Positions 37,615 to 46,735 of a stretch of 64,000 bases of DNA are shown here, piece after piece (the stretch's first letter is position 1; every line of letters begins with the position of its first letter). The stretch covers positions 124,001 through 188,000 of the forward strand of contig CALIBL010000002.1 of the NCBI GenBank assembly GCA_938045805.1. Direction: 5' to 3'. This stretch comes from an uncultured Rubripirellula sp. GTDB taxonomy: Bacteria; Planctomycetota; Planctomycetia; Pirellulales; Pirellulaceae. The position numbers were made by a program, and so were the translations under genes. Below the pieces are notes generated by a model that saw only the letters and a program-made list of their open reading frames with translations, did not search any database and was not told where the DNA came from.

Positions 37615-38709
37615 ATGGCAAAACAAACTACCGCTTCACCAAACCGACGCAAATTCATTCAATCCTCCTGCATCCTTGCTACGGCACCAGCAATCTTGAC
37701 CTCGAAGCGAACCGCCGCGCAGGAGATTATCGGCGATGCCAATCTATCATATCACTACAAACATCAGTTCCCTGAACTACCCTCTGATTTTCACTGGCAA
37801 ACCACCCATAATGTTGCCGTTGACCACGAGAATAATCTGTATGTGATACACGAGGGTCTCGAAAAACTATCAGATCACCCCTCAATCTTTGTATTCGATG
37901 AGAATGGCAAATACATACGATCCTTTGGTGAGCAATTCCAAGGTGGAGGTCACGGAATTGATATCCGAGTCGAGGGTGGTACTCCTTTTTTGTATGTCGC
38001 AGCCTATCAACAAGTCAAAGCTATTGCGAAGCTAACTCTCACCGGAGAAGTTGTTTGGATTCGGCATGCGCCGACGGACAGCGGACACTACGCAGAAGGC
38101 GAAGCAACGAACCCAAAAAAGATTTGGGGCCGCGATCGTTTTATGCCAACCAATTTTGCTTTTTTACCCAACGGAGATTTTCTCGTTGCCGATGGATATG
38201 GCTCTTATTATATCCACCGCTATAGCCAAGATGGCAAATGGATCTCTTCCTTTGGAGGCCCCGGCAAGGGCGAAGGTACGTTCAGCCTACCACATGGCAT
38301 CTGGATTGACGAACGAAGCGAAAACGAAGCGACTATCGTCATTGCTGATAGAGCACACAATGCCTTGCAGGTATTCAGTCTTGACGGTGAATATAAAAAG
38401 ACCGTTCCTGATTTGGGACTACCCGCAAACCTTGATACACATGGAAACCTTTTGTTGGTTCCCGAGTTAGTATCGAGGGTGTCAATTCTCGATCAAAATT
38501 ACAAAACCGTGGTCACCCTCGGTGATGATCGTGAGAGAATTATTCAAGATAAAACTGAGAATGGTGGTTACACGATCCGCACAGATTCAAACAAGTGGAA
38601 GCAGGGAAAGTTCGTTCATCCCCATGACGCCTGTTTCGATCTCGCTGGTAATATTTACGTAGCCGAATGGGTCTCAACCGGTCGCATTACGAAACTCACA
38701 CTTGCCTAG
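37615..38709 (+). CDS. Tat-exported NHL/6-bladed beta-propeller protein
   Basis: The N-terminus carries a twin-arginine signal, NRRKFIQSSCILATAPAIL, with probable cleavage after TAAQE. The remaining about 330 residues show repeated NHL-like blades: VAVDHENNLYVIHEG, FVFDENGKYIRSFGEQF, YSQDGKWISSFGGPGKGEG and FDLAGNIYVAEW. Such propellers bind ligands or are peptidylglycine-lyase-like domains. No catalytic residues were recognised. Tat export suggests folding or cofactor insertion before secretion. The gene ends four bases from a convergent transporter gene. Confidence 0.87.
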   Translation: MAKQTTASPNRRKFIQSSCILATAPAILTSKRTAAQEIIGDANLSYHYKHQFPELPSDFHWQTTHNVAVDHENNLYVIHEGLEKLSDHPSIFVFDENGKYIRSFGEQFQGGGHGIDIRVEGGTPFLYVAAYQQVKAIAKLTLTGEVVWIRHAPTDSGHYAEGEATNPKKIWGRDRFMPTNFAFLPNGDFLVADGYGSYYIHRYSQDGKWISSFGGPGKGEGTFSLPHGIWIDERSENEATIVIADRAHNALQVFSLDGEYKKTVPDLGLPANLDTHGNLLLVPELVSRVSILDQNYKTVVTLGDDRERIIQDKTENGGYTIRTDSNKWKQGKFVHPHDACFDLAGNIYVAEWVSTGRITKLTLA

Positions 38710-38713
38710 ACAA

Positions 38714-39778
38714 TCAGGTACTCACCTTCATTCGTTTGCGTTGAAACATCGCGAGCAGGCCCAAAAAAGTGAGACTAACACCGATTAGCAGAGAGCTTGT
38801 TACGGGCTCTGCAAAGAAAATGATTCCTGCAATGGCCGCCATTGCGACCTGAGAAGCATTGAGCAGGTTGACCGCTACAACGGGCAAAGACTTTAAAGAA
38901 ATTGATAACGCCACAAATGCTGAAAAATTTAAGACCCCAGCGATAAACATGACTTTCCAGTCATCGAACGGCAAAAGGGCAATGGCATTCCCGCCAAGGC
39001 GGTACAGAGAGACGCTCCAAAGAGAAATCGCTCCCACGCCGCCGCTAATAAACATCGTCAAGGGAGCAGAGAGTCCGCCCGTCAGAGCCTGTCTCATGGT
39101 TGTGCCAAAAACTGCATAAGCTAATCCGGAACAAGCCGCGCATATCGACCCAAAACCGATTTCCGCTGCAGTACTAAGCGGTTCTGACTCACTAGCCGTC
39201 ACCGACTCATCTTCTAGTTGCAACTGATTTTCAGGTGACGAGAGGACAAGAATCGAAGCCAACAAGATCACCATCGCGACGCGAGTTCTGAGGCTAACGC
39301 TCTCGTTCAACAACAGTTTTCCCAAGATGGAAGCACCAATAATCATCGTACCCAACGTAATAGGCACGGAGACTGCTAAACCAATTCGCCCCAGTGCCAA
39401 TTGAAAGAATGCATTGCCAATAAATTGCCCCACTAATGCCGCAGCAACAAAGCGTGGCACCATTCGAAAGCTACTGGCTATCGCCTCACCTCGCTTCAAC
39501 ATCCAAATTAAATAAGGCCCAAGTATCACCACTGTTGGAACGGCCTTTACCGCCGATACAAGAAAAGCATCAATCTGCACACAATGGCGTAAGGCAATAT
39601 TCGTGGCTGTATACAAAACTGCTGAACTAAGTCCAAATAAGGCGCCCGCCAGCATACTCATAGGTGGTCGTAACGATTTCCCTTCGGCACCTTGTGTTTT
39701 TTCCTGATCCAACTTGTTTGGCCTTAGCTTCCCTAAAGATTTAATGAACACACCGGAAAATAATAAATTGAGCATCAT
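38714..39778 (-). CDS. EamA/DMT-family transporter
   Basis: The 354-residue protein has about ten hydrophobic helices in two repeats, with sequences such as ALFGLSSAVLYTATNIALR and SGLAYAVFGTTMRQALTGGL, each beginning an EamA domain. Members of this drug/metabolite transporter superfamily export amino acids, nucleotides or other small molecules. Two adjacent ATG codons begin the frame. The first 40 residues are an unusual hydrophilic extension, and an internal ATG at residue 40 is an alternative start. The central loop between the repeats is Glu/Ser-rich. Substrate is unknown. Confidence 0.85.
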   Translation of the reverse strand: MMLNLLFSGVFIKSLGKLRPNKLDQEKTQGAEGKSLRPPMSMLAGALFGLSSAVLYTATNIALRHCVQIDAFLVSAVKAVPTVVILGPYLIWMLKRGEAIASSFRMVPRFVAAALVGQFIGNAFFQLALGRIGLAVSVPITLGTMIIGASILGKLLLNESVSLRTRVAMVILLASILVLSSPENQLQLEDESVTASESEPLSTAAEIGFGSICAACSGLAYAVFGTTMRQALTGGLSAPLTMFISGGVGAISLWSVSLYRLGGNAIALLPFDDWKVMFIAGVLNFSAFVALSISLKSLPVVAVNLLNASQVAMAAIAGIIFFAEPVTSSLLIGVSLTFLGLLAMFQRKRMKVST

Positions 39779-39824
39779 CCCACTTAGGTTGAATCAGCAG
39801 TTTTGATACAACTCGACATTTAAA

Positions 39825-41726
39825 TTATTCGTCTTTTTCGATCTCCTGCGCTAAAGCAAGCAATAATGGCTCGTACGGGCATCCCCCGAATCGCATTCGC
39901 CGGTAAGAACGCAGAAATTTATCAGCAGACAGAGAAGCCTCAACGTAGCCTGCTTCTCTCAATCGATCGATGACTACTGTATCGCTCTCGTTCGCATCCA
40001 TTCGCACCTTTTTTCTGCGCAGAGTTTTCAAAAAAACCTCGTAGGCGCGCGAGATATCTTGATCCTGAATTGCGAGGGATTGACGCATGGAACGTCTGCG
40101 ATAACGTCCAACTCTTATCCCAAGCACTAATAACGTAACGAGGATTGGAAACCAAAGATACGTGACCACCATTCGAAGTAGGTGCAGGAAAAATAAATGG
40201 GGCTTCCTCCCCGAAAAAATCCATGCTCTGTGGAGGTAAGAAACGACGGCATCCAAGAAATCCGCTCCCCAGCTTCGTGATGACGACAAACCAAGTATTT
40301 GATTTCTAGAATCGATCGGAGTTGGATCAAAAGGCACAAACTTTTGCTCGCTGTCTAACCAAACCTCAACCCAAGCATGCGCGTCCCGTCTTCTTACCGT
40401 GGTTCGATTTGTGATCCCATTGGTTTCTAAAGGAAGGTAGCCCGTAACAAGTCGTGTTGGGATCCCTTGCATCCTTAAAGTTAACGCCATGGCACTCGCA
40501 AAATGCACACAGTAAGCAGCTGTTCCCGGTTTCAACATCTCCAAGACGGGGTGACCGTTAGTATCGAATTGTGTCGTTAACGAATAAGAGTAATTTTGGT
40601 GAAAGTAATCCTGAAGTTGCGAGGAAACAAAAATCACATCATCGTTTGTGCCAACTACCTGATTCCCAAAATCACGAAGTTCATCCTGTAAATCCGCGGG
40701 CACATCCAGCATTAAACCCAAAGAGATCGTTTCCGACGGCAATTGTTCTCTTGGATCAAAGATCAATTCGACGCGTGAAGGTGGGTCGCTTAAACGATAA
40801 ATCCAACCCTGCGCTCTGAGGGCTCTCTGATTCATTACGTGTATCGTTCCGGGAGGGGTCGGAAAACCAACCGCCGGCTTTTCGAGCCAGACGTACTCAA
40901 GTTGCTCACCAAGAAATTCATCTACTGCGAGACTTGGTTCTTGTGATTCAAACCTCATCAGCTCTTGGGATGCTGTCCAGCGAATGCCATCAAAACGGTC
41001 AAACACCTTCGTTCTCAGCCTAGAGACAGGACGTGAAAGCTCTAGCACTGCGATAGGCGAGGAAATCATGTTACCCCTAGAACCTATGTAGACATCTTCA
41101 CTCAATCCACTCACGCCCGTAATCGGTCCAAGCTCATAATAACCACTAAGCACGTTCTGAATTGCAGACTGGGCAACGCGAGTCAAAGACGCAAATCCGA
41201 ACGAAGCGACTCCTGTCAGCACAAGAAAAATAATCCAGATCACACCCATCCGTCGACACTGTCTCAACAGCCCCGCATCGTGAGCCGCAACAATCAGTAG
41301 ACTGCCCCCGAATAAGCTCAAGAGCAACGTCGCCGCAAAGGTTTGCTGATCTTGAACGGATAGACCTATCACGCCCCAAGCCAACAAATATGACCGCTTA
41401 TATTTTTCAGTGCTTGCCAAAAAAACACCAAAAACGGTCACAAGATTTAACAGTAAACCACCAAAAACTGGGGGCAGGACACCGATTGACGGACTGTGCC
41501 CGCTAGGCAGAAGCAATGCAGCTACGCTGAAAAACGAAATTGCCAGCGTCGAACCGAAATCCAGTTTCCATTCCCATTGAAAAACTCGTTGAAGAAACAC
41601 CAAGGTGAATGCCAATATTGCTAACCACCACCCGTCCATCACTACTGCTTGGAAGAAAATTGCCGCAAAAAATGGTGTGATACGCATTGAGTGCGTGAGC
41701 AAATCAAGATGAAAACTCAAGACCAC
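39825..41726 (-). CDS. TgpA-like transmembrane transglutaminase-domain protein
   Basis: The 633-residue protein has several N-terminal membrane helices, a periplasmic transglutaminase domain and a final membrane helix near residue 515 followed by a DUF4129-like cytoplasmic tail. The cysteine protease-like triad is visible: Cys406 in AAYCVHFASAM, His450 in RRRDAHAWVEVW and Asp467 in FVPFDPTP. It starts with GTG, overlapping the stop of the DUF58 gene by 10 bases. The set MoxR, DUF58, transglutaminase is a widespread bacterial operon thought to assemble or process envelope proteins. Confidence 0.9.
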   Translation of the reverse strand: MVLSFHLDLLTHSMRITPFFAAIFFQAVVMDGWWLAILAFTLVFLQRVFQWEWKLDFGSTLAISFFSVAALLLPSGHSPSIGVLPPVFGGLLLNLVTVFGVFLASTEKYKRSYLLAWGVIGLSVQDQQTFAATLLLSLFGGSLLIVAAHDAGLLRQCRRMGVIWIIFLVLTGVASFGFASLTRVAQSAIQNVLSGYYELGPITGVSGLSEDVYIGSRGNMISSPIAVLELSRPVSRLRTKVFDRFDGIRWTASQELMRFESQEPSLAVDEFLGEQLEYVWLEKPAVGFPTPPGTIHVMNQRALRAQGWIYRLSDPPSRVELIFDPREQLPSETISLGLMLDVPADLQDELRDFGNQVVGTNDDVIFVSSQLQDYFHQNYSYSLTTQFDTNGHPVLEMLKPGTAAYCVHFASAMALTLRMQGIPTRLVTGYLPLETNGITNRTTVRRRDAHAWVEVWLDSEQKFVPFDPTPIDSRNQILGLSSSRSWGADFLDAVVSYLHRAWIFSGRKPHLFFLHLLRMVVTYLWFPILVTLLVLGIRVGRYRRRSMRQSLAIQDQDISRAYEVFLKTLRRKKVRMDANESDTVVIDRLREAGYVEASLSADKFLRSYRRMRFGGCPYEPLLLALAQEIEKDE

Positions 41727-42931
41727 ACCTCAATCTTTGAATCTTGTCGCCACTGATCGGGAATTTGCTTAGACATCCCAATCCATATCACCAATTCGTA
41801 ACCCTCTGAGCGCAATGTGGAGATCAATGCACGTCGACTAGAGTCCAACCTCAAGAACATCAATACGATTTTCTTGTCGGATCGCCGCCCTGAAAACAAG
41901 ATCTCCAGCTCTTGAAAATTTGTTTTCCTCACCGACTCGATGCCCACCATGTCCAGAATCAGGTTCTCGTACTGTTTTGGATCTTTAGCGCGCAAACAAA
42001 TGAATCGGTTTTCATGGGCTCGGCACAGCGTTAAGTCAATTTGCCGACGAGAGCATTCTCTTGCAAATTGGATGGCGACTGTGAGCATTTCATCGAGTAT
42101 TTTCTCATCGCTCGCCGACCTTGTTTCAACATCGAGCCAAACCATTCTCTGCCAAGAGGTCAAATCAGCATATTCCTTTGCGACTAACTCACCACGACGG
42201 GCTGTGGCTCTCCAATGCACATCGCGGAGTTGATCACCGGATCTCCAACCACGAATTCCAATCAATTCAGTCGAAGATCCGGCATGCGTCGAAAACTGAT
42301 GTTCTCGGTCGTCAGTAATGGGTGCTAAATCAGAATAATTAGAGGTTAAAGGTAATGGCTCAACCACCACTTCAGTATGTACGTGTTTGCGGCGTCCCCA
42401 CTTGATCATTCCTGTTGGCAATGAATTTGCAACTTGAAGATGGTTAAGAAAGTAGACTCCGCGTCGAGTACCGCGAACGCGAAGCGTCACTGATCGACAT
42501 TCACCTGGCTCAAGTTCGGCGATCACCGGAGGTGACCCAACCGGTCGCAACTCGGGAACCAAACCTCTCTCCTCAACCACTATCGAGCGAAGTCTCCGCT
42601 TACCGATGTTTTCGATTTCGACTCGATAATGAAGTGTGTTGCCCTCCACTAACTTCAATAGCCCATCTCGCCGAACCCTGAATGTCTCAGGAATCCTATA
42701 AAAGAAACCAAGGATATAGGAAGTAATCAACGAAAAGAAACTGAACCAAAAGGTTGCAGCGATTAAATAAGAACCTGAAGCTAAAAGAGAAAGCGAAGAG
42801 ATCAGCATCCCCCACACCGTCAAGCGGCCGATATCCGTCAGCGATCCACGGTACAAGTCGTCTAACCAAAGAATCGGAGGATGCTCAAGCGGCGGCATCC
42901 AGAACGACCATCTTCTTCGCCTCGTCATCAT
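41717..42931 (-). CDS. DUF58 family protein
   Basis: The 404-residue protein has two N-terminal membrane helices and an outer beta-rich domain (VEIENIGKRRLRSIVVEER). The DUF58 core follows, with its signature IRGWRSGDQLRDVHWRATARR. A von Willebrand-like half (MVWLDVETRSASDEKILDE) ends the protein. DUF58 proteins accompany MoxR ATPases. Here the moxR gene lies 17 bp upstream and the transglutaminase gene overlaps downstream, so all three form one operon. Confidence 0.9.
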   Translation of the reverse strand: MMTRRRRWSFWMPPLEHPPILWLDDLYRGSLTDIGRLTVWGMLISSLSLLASGSYLIAATFWFSFFSLITSYILGFFYRIPETFRVRRDGLLKLVEGNTLHYRVEIENIGKRRLRSIVVEERGLVPELRPVGSPPVIAELEPGECRSVTLRVRGTRRGVYFLNHLQVANSLPTGMIKWGRRKHVHTEVVVEPLPLTSNYSDLAPITDDREHQFSTHAGSSTELIGIRGWRSGDQLRDVHWRATARRGELVAKEYADLTSWQRMVWLDVETRSASDEKILDEMLTVAIQFARECSRRQIDLTLCRAHENRFICLRAKDPKQYENLILDMVGIESVRKTNFQELEILFSGRRSDKKIVLMFLRLDSSRRALISTLRSEGYELVIWIGMSKQIPDQWRQDSKIEVWS

Positions 42932-42948
42932 CTACCTCGCGTGTAAAT

Positions 42949-43908
42949 CTAACGAGGAAGATTGGCATTCTTGAGCAGATCATCCAGTACAGCTAGTTTC
43001 GCTTCTGAACCATCTCCAGCCCTTGAATTCAATATCAAACGATGAGCTAAAACAGGTTTAGACATCCTAAGTACATCATCCGGTATCACGTAGTCTCTAG
43101 CATTCATCAAGGCATTTGCTTTAGACATTGCAACCCAATGCAACGCTCCGCGTGTTGAAATACCAAGCTTAACGAGGGAAGCTGCACGTGTTTGTTTCGC
43201 AATCTGAAGCATATAACTCAAGATGGATTCTTCGATTAATACCTCGTCTACCGCTGTCTGAACACATCTCAATTGGTCGATCGTAACAACAGACTTGAGT
43301 TTCAAAAAATCTTTTGAAGCACCACCATTTTTAAGCAAACTCATTTCGTCTGGTTCGTTCACGTAACCAAGATTTAACTGAATCATGAATCGGTCTAATT
43401 GGGCTTCAGGCAAATGATAAATTCCCTGAAAGTCAAATGGGTTCTGCGTAGCGATGCATAAAAATGGGTTCTCCAGTGGATAGGTTGTCCCATCCACTGA
43501 AACCTGTTGCTCGCCCATCGCTTCGAGCAATGCAGACTGCGTCCTCGCCGATGCACGATTAATTTCGTCGGCCACCAAAACATTAGTAAAAATCGGTCCT
43601 GGCTGGAACGTGAACACACCCGTGGCAGGATTAAATACGGTTCCACCAAGCACATCAGCCGGTAAGAGATCAGGAGTAAACTGCAATCTTCGGCATTCTC
43701 CATCAACCGATTTAGCCAACGACTTTGCAAGCATCGTTTTTCCGGTTCCCGGAATATCTTCTAGCAAGATATGGCCACCAGCAGCCAAGCAGCAAACAAC
43801 GAGTTCGAGCGCATCCGATTTTCCCAAGATGACAGTCTCTAGATTCTGCATCAATCGGTGGAGTACTTCATGACCTTGGTCGACTGAAATTGCTTTTAAT
43901 TGATCCAT
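42949..43908 (-). CDS. MoxR-type AAA+ ATPase
   Basis: The 319-residue ATPase has Walker A EDIPGTGKTMLAKSLA, Walker B VLVADEINRA and the MoxR-specific segments PDLLPADVLGGTVFNPATG and ATQNPFDFQGIYHLPEAQLD. MoxR proteins act as chaperones for metal insertion or complex assembly, often with DUF58 or von Willebrand factor proteins. It leads the operon with the DUF58 and TgpA-like genes. The start codon lies about 555 bp from the divergent comM-like gene. Confidence 0.93.
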   Translation of the reverse strand: MDQLKAISVDQGHEVLHRLMQNLETVILGKSDALELVVCCLAAGGHILLEDIPGTGKTMLAKSLAKSVDGECRRLQFTPDLLPADVLGGTVFNPATGVFTFQPGPIFTNVLVADEINRASARTQSALLEAMGEQQVSVDGTTYPLENPFLCIATQNPFDFQGIYHLPEAQLDRFMIQLNLGYVNEPDEMSLLKNGGASKDFLKLKSVVTIDQLRCVQTAVDEVLIEESILSYMLQIAKQTRAASLVKLGISTRGALHWVAMSKANALMNARDYVIPDDVLRMSKPVLAHRLILNSRAGDGSEAKLAVLDDLLKNANLPR

Positions 43909-43987
43909 GGCTGTGATTTTGCAAAGGAATGACGGGACGTTATCAGCAGTTTAGCGCGAGGTAACCCCCACTGCGTTAACGAATCAT

Positions 43988-44350
43988 TCACTCCTCGGAT
44001 TCTTGACCAAAAAAATCGTGAATCACAAGAAATAAAATCAATTCCCGCGACTCACTGCCATCGGTGTTTGCTGAATATAGAAGAAGCGGGCCAACTGGCT
44101 GGGGAAAAAGAAGCCAAAGTGTCGAAGGTGTTTTCCCGAATGGCAGTTCCTTATTTCGTGATTCATTGATCGGATTGGCCGCCGTCTTTCGTTGATGGGA
44201 GAAATCTCTTTCTATGTAAAAAGCGAGCCAAAAGCACTCGTTAGCAGGTGGAATCGAAGGACAGTCACACAAGAAGGTTGCATGGAAAGAAAGCACTTCG
44301 CGAGGTTTGTTTGCGAGTGCCGATTTGACGCTGACTTGAAGCGTTCGCAA
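43988..44350 (-). CDS. Possible small hypothetical protein upstream of moxR (weak)
   Basis: A 120-residue frame starts with TTG at 44350; a stop lies only two codons upstream in the same frame, so no earlier start exists. The translation has a mixed but plausible composition, with segments such as ECFWLAFYIERDFSHQ and GPLLLYSANTDGSESRELI, and no recognisable domain. It sits in the 555-bp gap between divergent moxR and comM-like genes, oriented like moxR and ending 79 bp before it. It may be a real small gene or a remnant of one. No strong ribosome-binding site was seen. Confidence 0.25.
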   Translation of the reverse strand: MRTLQVSVKSALANKPREVLSFHATFLCDCPSIPPANECFWLAFYIERDFSHQRKTAANPINESRNKELPFGKTPSTLWLLFPQPVGPLLLYSANTDGSESRELILFLVIHDFFGQESEE

Positions 44351-44463
44351 ATCGCCCTATTGTAAAACCACTTCAGTTTTGGGGTTAGCAATCCGGAATG
44401 TTCTAAGCGTTGCTGATCACTTGTATCAATACACACTTTAAACCAAAAACAGCAAACATCTAA

Positions 44464-46005
44464 ATGCTGGCCAGACTAAAGACTTATACCTTATTGGGAA
44501 TCGATGCGATGTCAGTCGACTGCGAGGTGGACATTTCATCTGCAGCGATGCCAAAAACGATTTTGGTAGGACTGCCAGACACCGCGGTCAAAGAAAGTAC
44601 ACACCGAGTCGAACGAGCGATTGTCAACAGCGGGTTTTCCAAACCTCAGGAACGGGTGGTGATCAATTTGGCCCCCGGAGACCTTCCAAAACAAGCGTCC
44701 TCCTTTGATTTACCAGTGGCGTTGGGTGTGCTCGCGGCAAGTGGGCAAATTTCCATGAATGAAATTGATCGATACGTCGTAGCGGGCGAGTTAAGCTTGG
44801 AGGGATTTACAAGGCCGATCAAAGGTGTGCTATCAATGGCAATCGAAGCCAAACGCTCGAGCAGCAAATGCGGCTTCATTATCCCAAGATCAAATGCGTT
44901 TGAAGCATCTGTTGTCGAAGATTTGAATGTCATCCCAGTGGACAGTTTAGCGCAAGCTGCTGCATTTCTAACCGGTGAAATTGAGCTAGACGCCGCTCCA
45001 ACCCGCATTGGTTCAATCTTCAAAGAATTCGGAACTTATGACGTTGATTACTCTGACGTTCGCGGCCAAGAATCAGCAAAGCGTGCAATGATCATTGCAG
45101 CGGCCGGATTCCACAACCTGCTAATGCTCGGACCTCCGGGGTCTGGGAAAACAATGCTTGCGAAACGAATGCCGACGATTTTACCCACATTGCATGCGAG
45201 TGAATCGATTGAAACGACGCGAATCTATAGCGTGTTAGGTCAATTGCCAGACAATCAACCGCTACTAGCAACACGGCCCTTTCGAAGCCCACACCACACC
45301 ATTAGCAATGCCGGTTTAGTGGGCGGCGGAAACCCACCTTCACCAGGCGAAATTAGCAAAGCACATCACGGAGTTCTCTTTCTCGATGAAATTCCAGAAT
45401 TCAATCGAAAAACCCTTGAAGTCATGCGGCAACCTTTAGAGGAACACACAGTAACCATCTCGCGGGCGCTGCGGTCGACTCAATTTCCTGCTGACTTCAT
45501 GCTTATTGCAGCGGCAAATCCTTGTCCATGTGGGTACCGTAGTGACGAACGAAAAAATTGCCATTGCACACCGCATCAAATCCAAAACTACATCGGTCGC
45601 ATTTCTGGTCCACTTCTCGATCGTATCGACGTTCAAATTGAGGTACCCGCGGTAACCTATGACGAACTTGAGGTGGTTCAGTCCGATGGGTTGAGTAGTG
45701 AGTCCATGCGTCACTCAGTAAGTAACGCTCGAAAAATCCAAATCGATCGATTCCAAAAAACAAACACACGCTACAATTCACAAATGAGCTCACGACAACT
45801 TCGTCACTTTTGCACGCTGAATAACGGCTGCCGTCAACTGCTACGGCACAGCGTCGAAACCTTAGGTTTGTCTGCCAGGGCGCATGATAAAATCATCAGG
45901 TTATCGCGAACGATAGCAGATCTAGAAAGCGAGCCAGAAATCCAAGAGCATCATTTGGCGGAAGCCATTGGCTACCGAGCTTTGGACCGCAATCACCAGT
46001 CGTAG
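44464..46005 (+). CDS. comM: YifB/ComM-family Mg-chelatase-like AAA+ ATPase
   Basis: The 513-residue protein starts MLARLKTYTLLGIDAMSVDC, typical of YifB/ComM. An N-terminal Lon-protease-like fold contains LPDTAVKESTHRVERAI. The AAA core has Walker A LGPPGSGKTMLAKRMP and RPFRSPHHTISNAGLVGGG. A four-cysteine-type segment, AANPCPCGYRSD, follows and a C-terminal Mg-chelatase helical part ends the protein. ComM proteins act as branch-migration helicases during natural transformation. No other competence gene is nearby, so a role in transformation is inference from the family. Confidence 0.92.
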   Translation: MLARLKTYTLLGIDAMSVDCEVDISSAAMPKTILVGLPDTAVKESTHRVERAIVNSGFSKPQERVVINLAPGDLPKQASSFDLPVALGVLAASGQISMNEIDRYVVAGELSLEGFTRPIKGVLSMAIEAKRSSSKCGFIIPRSNAFEASVVEDLNVIPVDSLAQAAAFLTGEIELDAAPTRIGSIFKEFGTYDVDYSDVRGQESAKRAMIIAAAGFHNLLMLGPPGSGKTMLAKRMPTILPTLHASESIETTRIYSVLGQLPDNQPLLATRPFRSPHHTISNAGLVGGGNPPSPGEISKAHHGVLFLDEIPEFNRKTLEVMRQPLEEHTVTISRALRSTQFPADFMLIAAANPCPCGYRSDERKNCHCTPHQIQNYIGRISGPLLDRIDVQIEVPAVTYDELEVVQSDGLSSESMRHSVSNARKIQIDRFQKTNTRYNSQMSSRQLRHFCTLNNGCRQLLRHSVETLGLSARAHDKIIRLSRTIADLESEPEIQEHHLAEAIGYRALDRNHQS

Positions 46006-46027
46006 ATAAATCACTTTTCGTATTGTG

Positions 46028-46735
46028 CTAACTCTTGACTGCAAGAACCAAGTACTGAGCCCCAAGGGGAATTTTGCACAAGCCTTTTTCTGACCACCTC
46101 ATCCAACTGAAAATGGCAGGGAAAATGAAACAGTAATCAGTCCCAAGAATCTCCAGACCGACTTGTTTTATCAATCGCCTAGCCTGCCGAGGCCAGACCA
46201 TCACCGCATCGTGATCAAATGGGATACGACTCATTACATAACGAGCAGGTAAGCTATACGGGTTATTTTCCCAGAATGCAAAAACCCCGCCTGCTCGAAG
46301 ACAACCAGCAACGAGACTCATCGCCTCTAAACGCTTCTCCAAGTCTATGTGGTGAAACACTCCATTGCAGTAAGCAAGATCGAATTGCTGTGATAAATCT
46401 CGGTCGCCTAAGCAATCAAAGCGGACATCGCAACTTGCTGATCTTTTCGTAGAAAGATGCTCTCGCCGCGCAACTTTGATAGATTCGCTCGAGGTATCCA
46501 CTCCCTGAAAAACAGATGGTGCAAACACATCAAGAAAGTGTTTGGTTGTCGCACCGACACCACATCCAAAATCTAATATTGAGTCCACTTTCTGATCGCG
46601 CTGAGCTAAACGCGAACTGAGCCAGCGAACACGCGAGAGAGCAAAGAAGTCACTCGCCTCACCACTTACCGACAGACCCGCCTGCAAGGCTTCATCGTAA
46701 TCGGTGGCATATCGATCAAAGGATGAATCATTCAT
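46028..46735 (-). CDS. SAM-dependent class I methyltransferase
   Basis: From the ATG at 46735 this encodes 235 residues. Motif I is ILDFGCGVGATTKHFLDVF, the acidic SAM contact is in VDTSSESIKVARR, and motif IV is LAYCNGVFHHID. The start overlaps the stop of the di-heme peroxidase gene by 8 bases (ATGAATGA), and a strong GGGGGAGG lies just upstream of the ATG, deciding the start. Coupling to the peroxidase gene suggests co-translation. Target molecule is unknown. Confidence 0.87.
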   Translation of the reverse strand: MNDSSFDRYATDYDEALQAGLSVSGEASDFFALSRVRWLSSRLAQRDQKVDSILDFGCGVGATTKHFLDVFAPSVFQGVDTSSESIKVARREHLSTKRSASCDVRFDCLGDRDLSQQFDLAYCNGVFHHIDLEKRLEAMSLVAGCLRAGGVFAFWENNPYSLPARYVMSRIPFDHDAVMVWPRQARRLIKQVGLEILGTDYCFIFPAIFSWMRWSEKGLCKIPLGAQYLVLAVKS

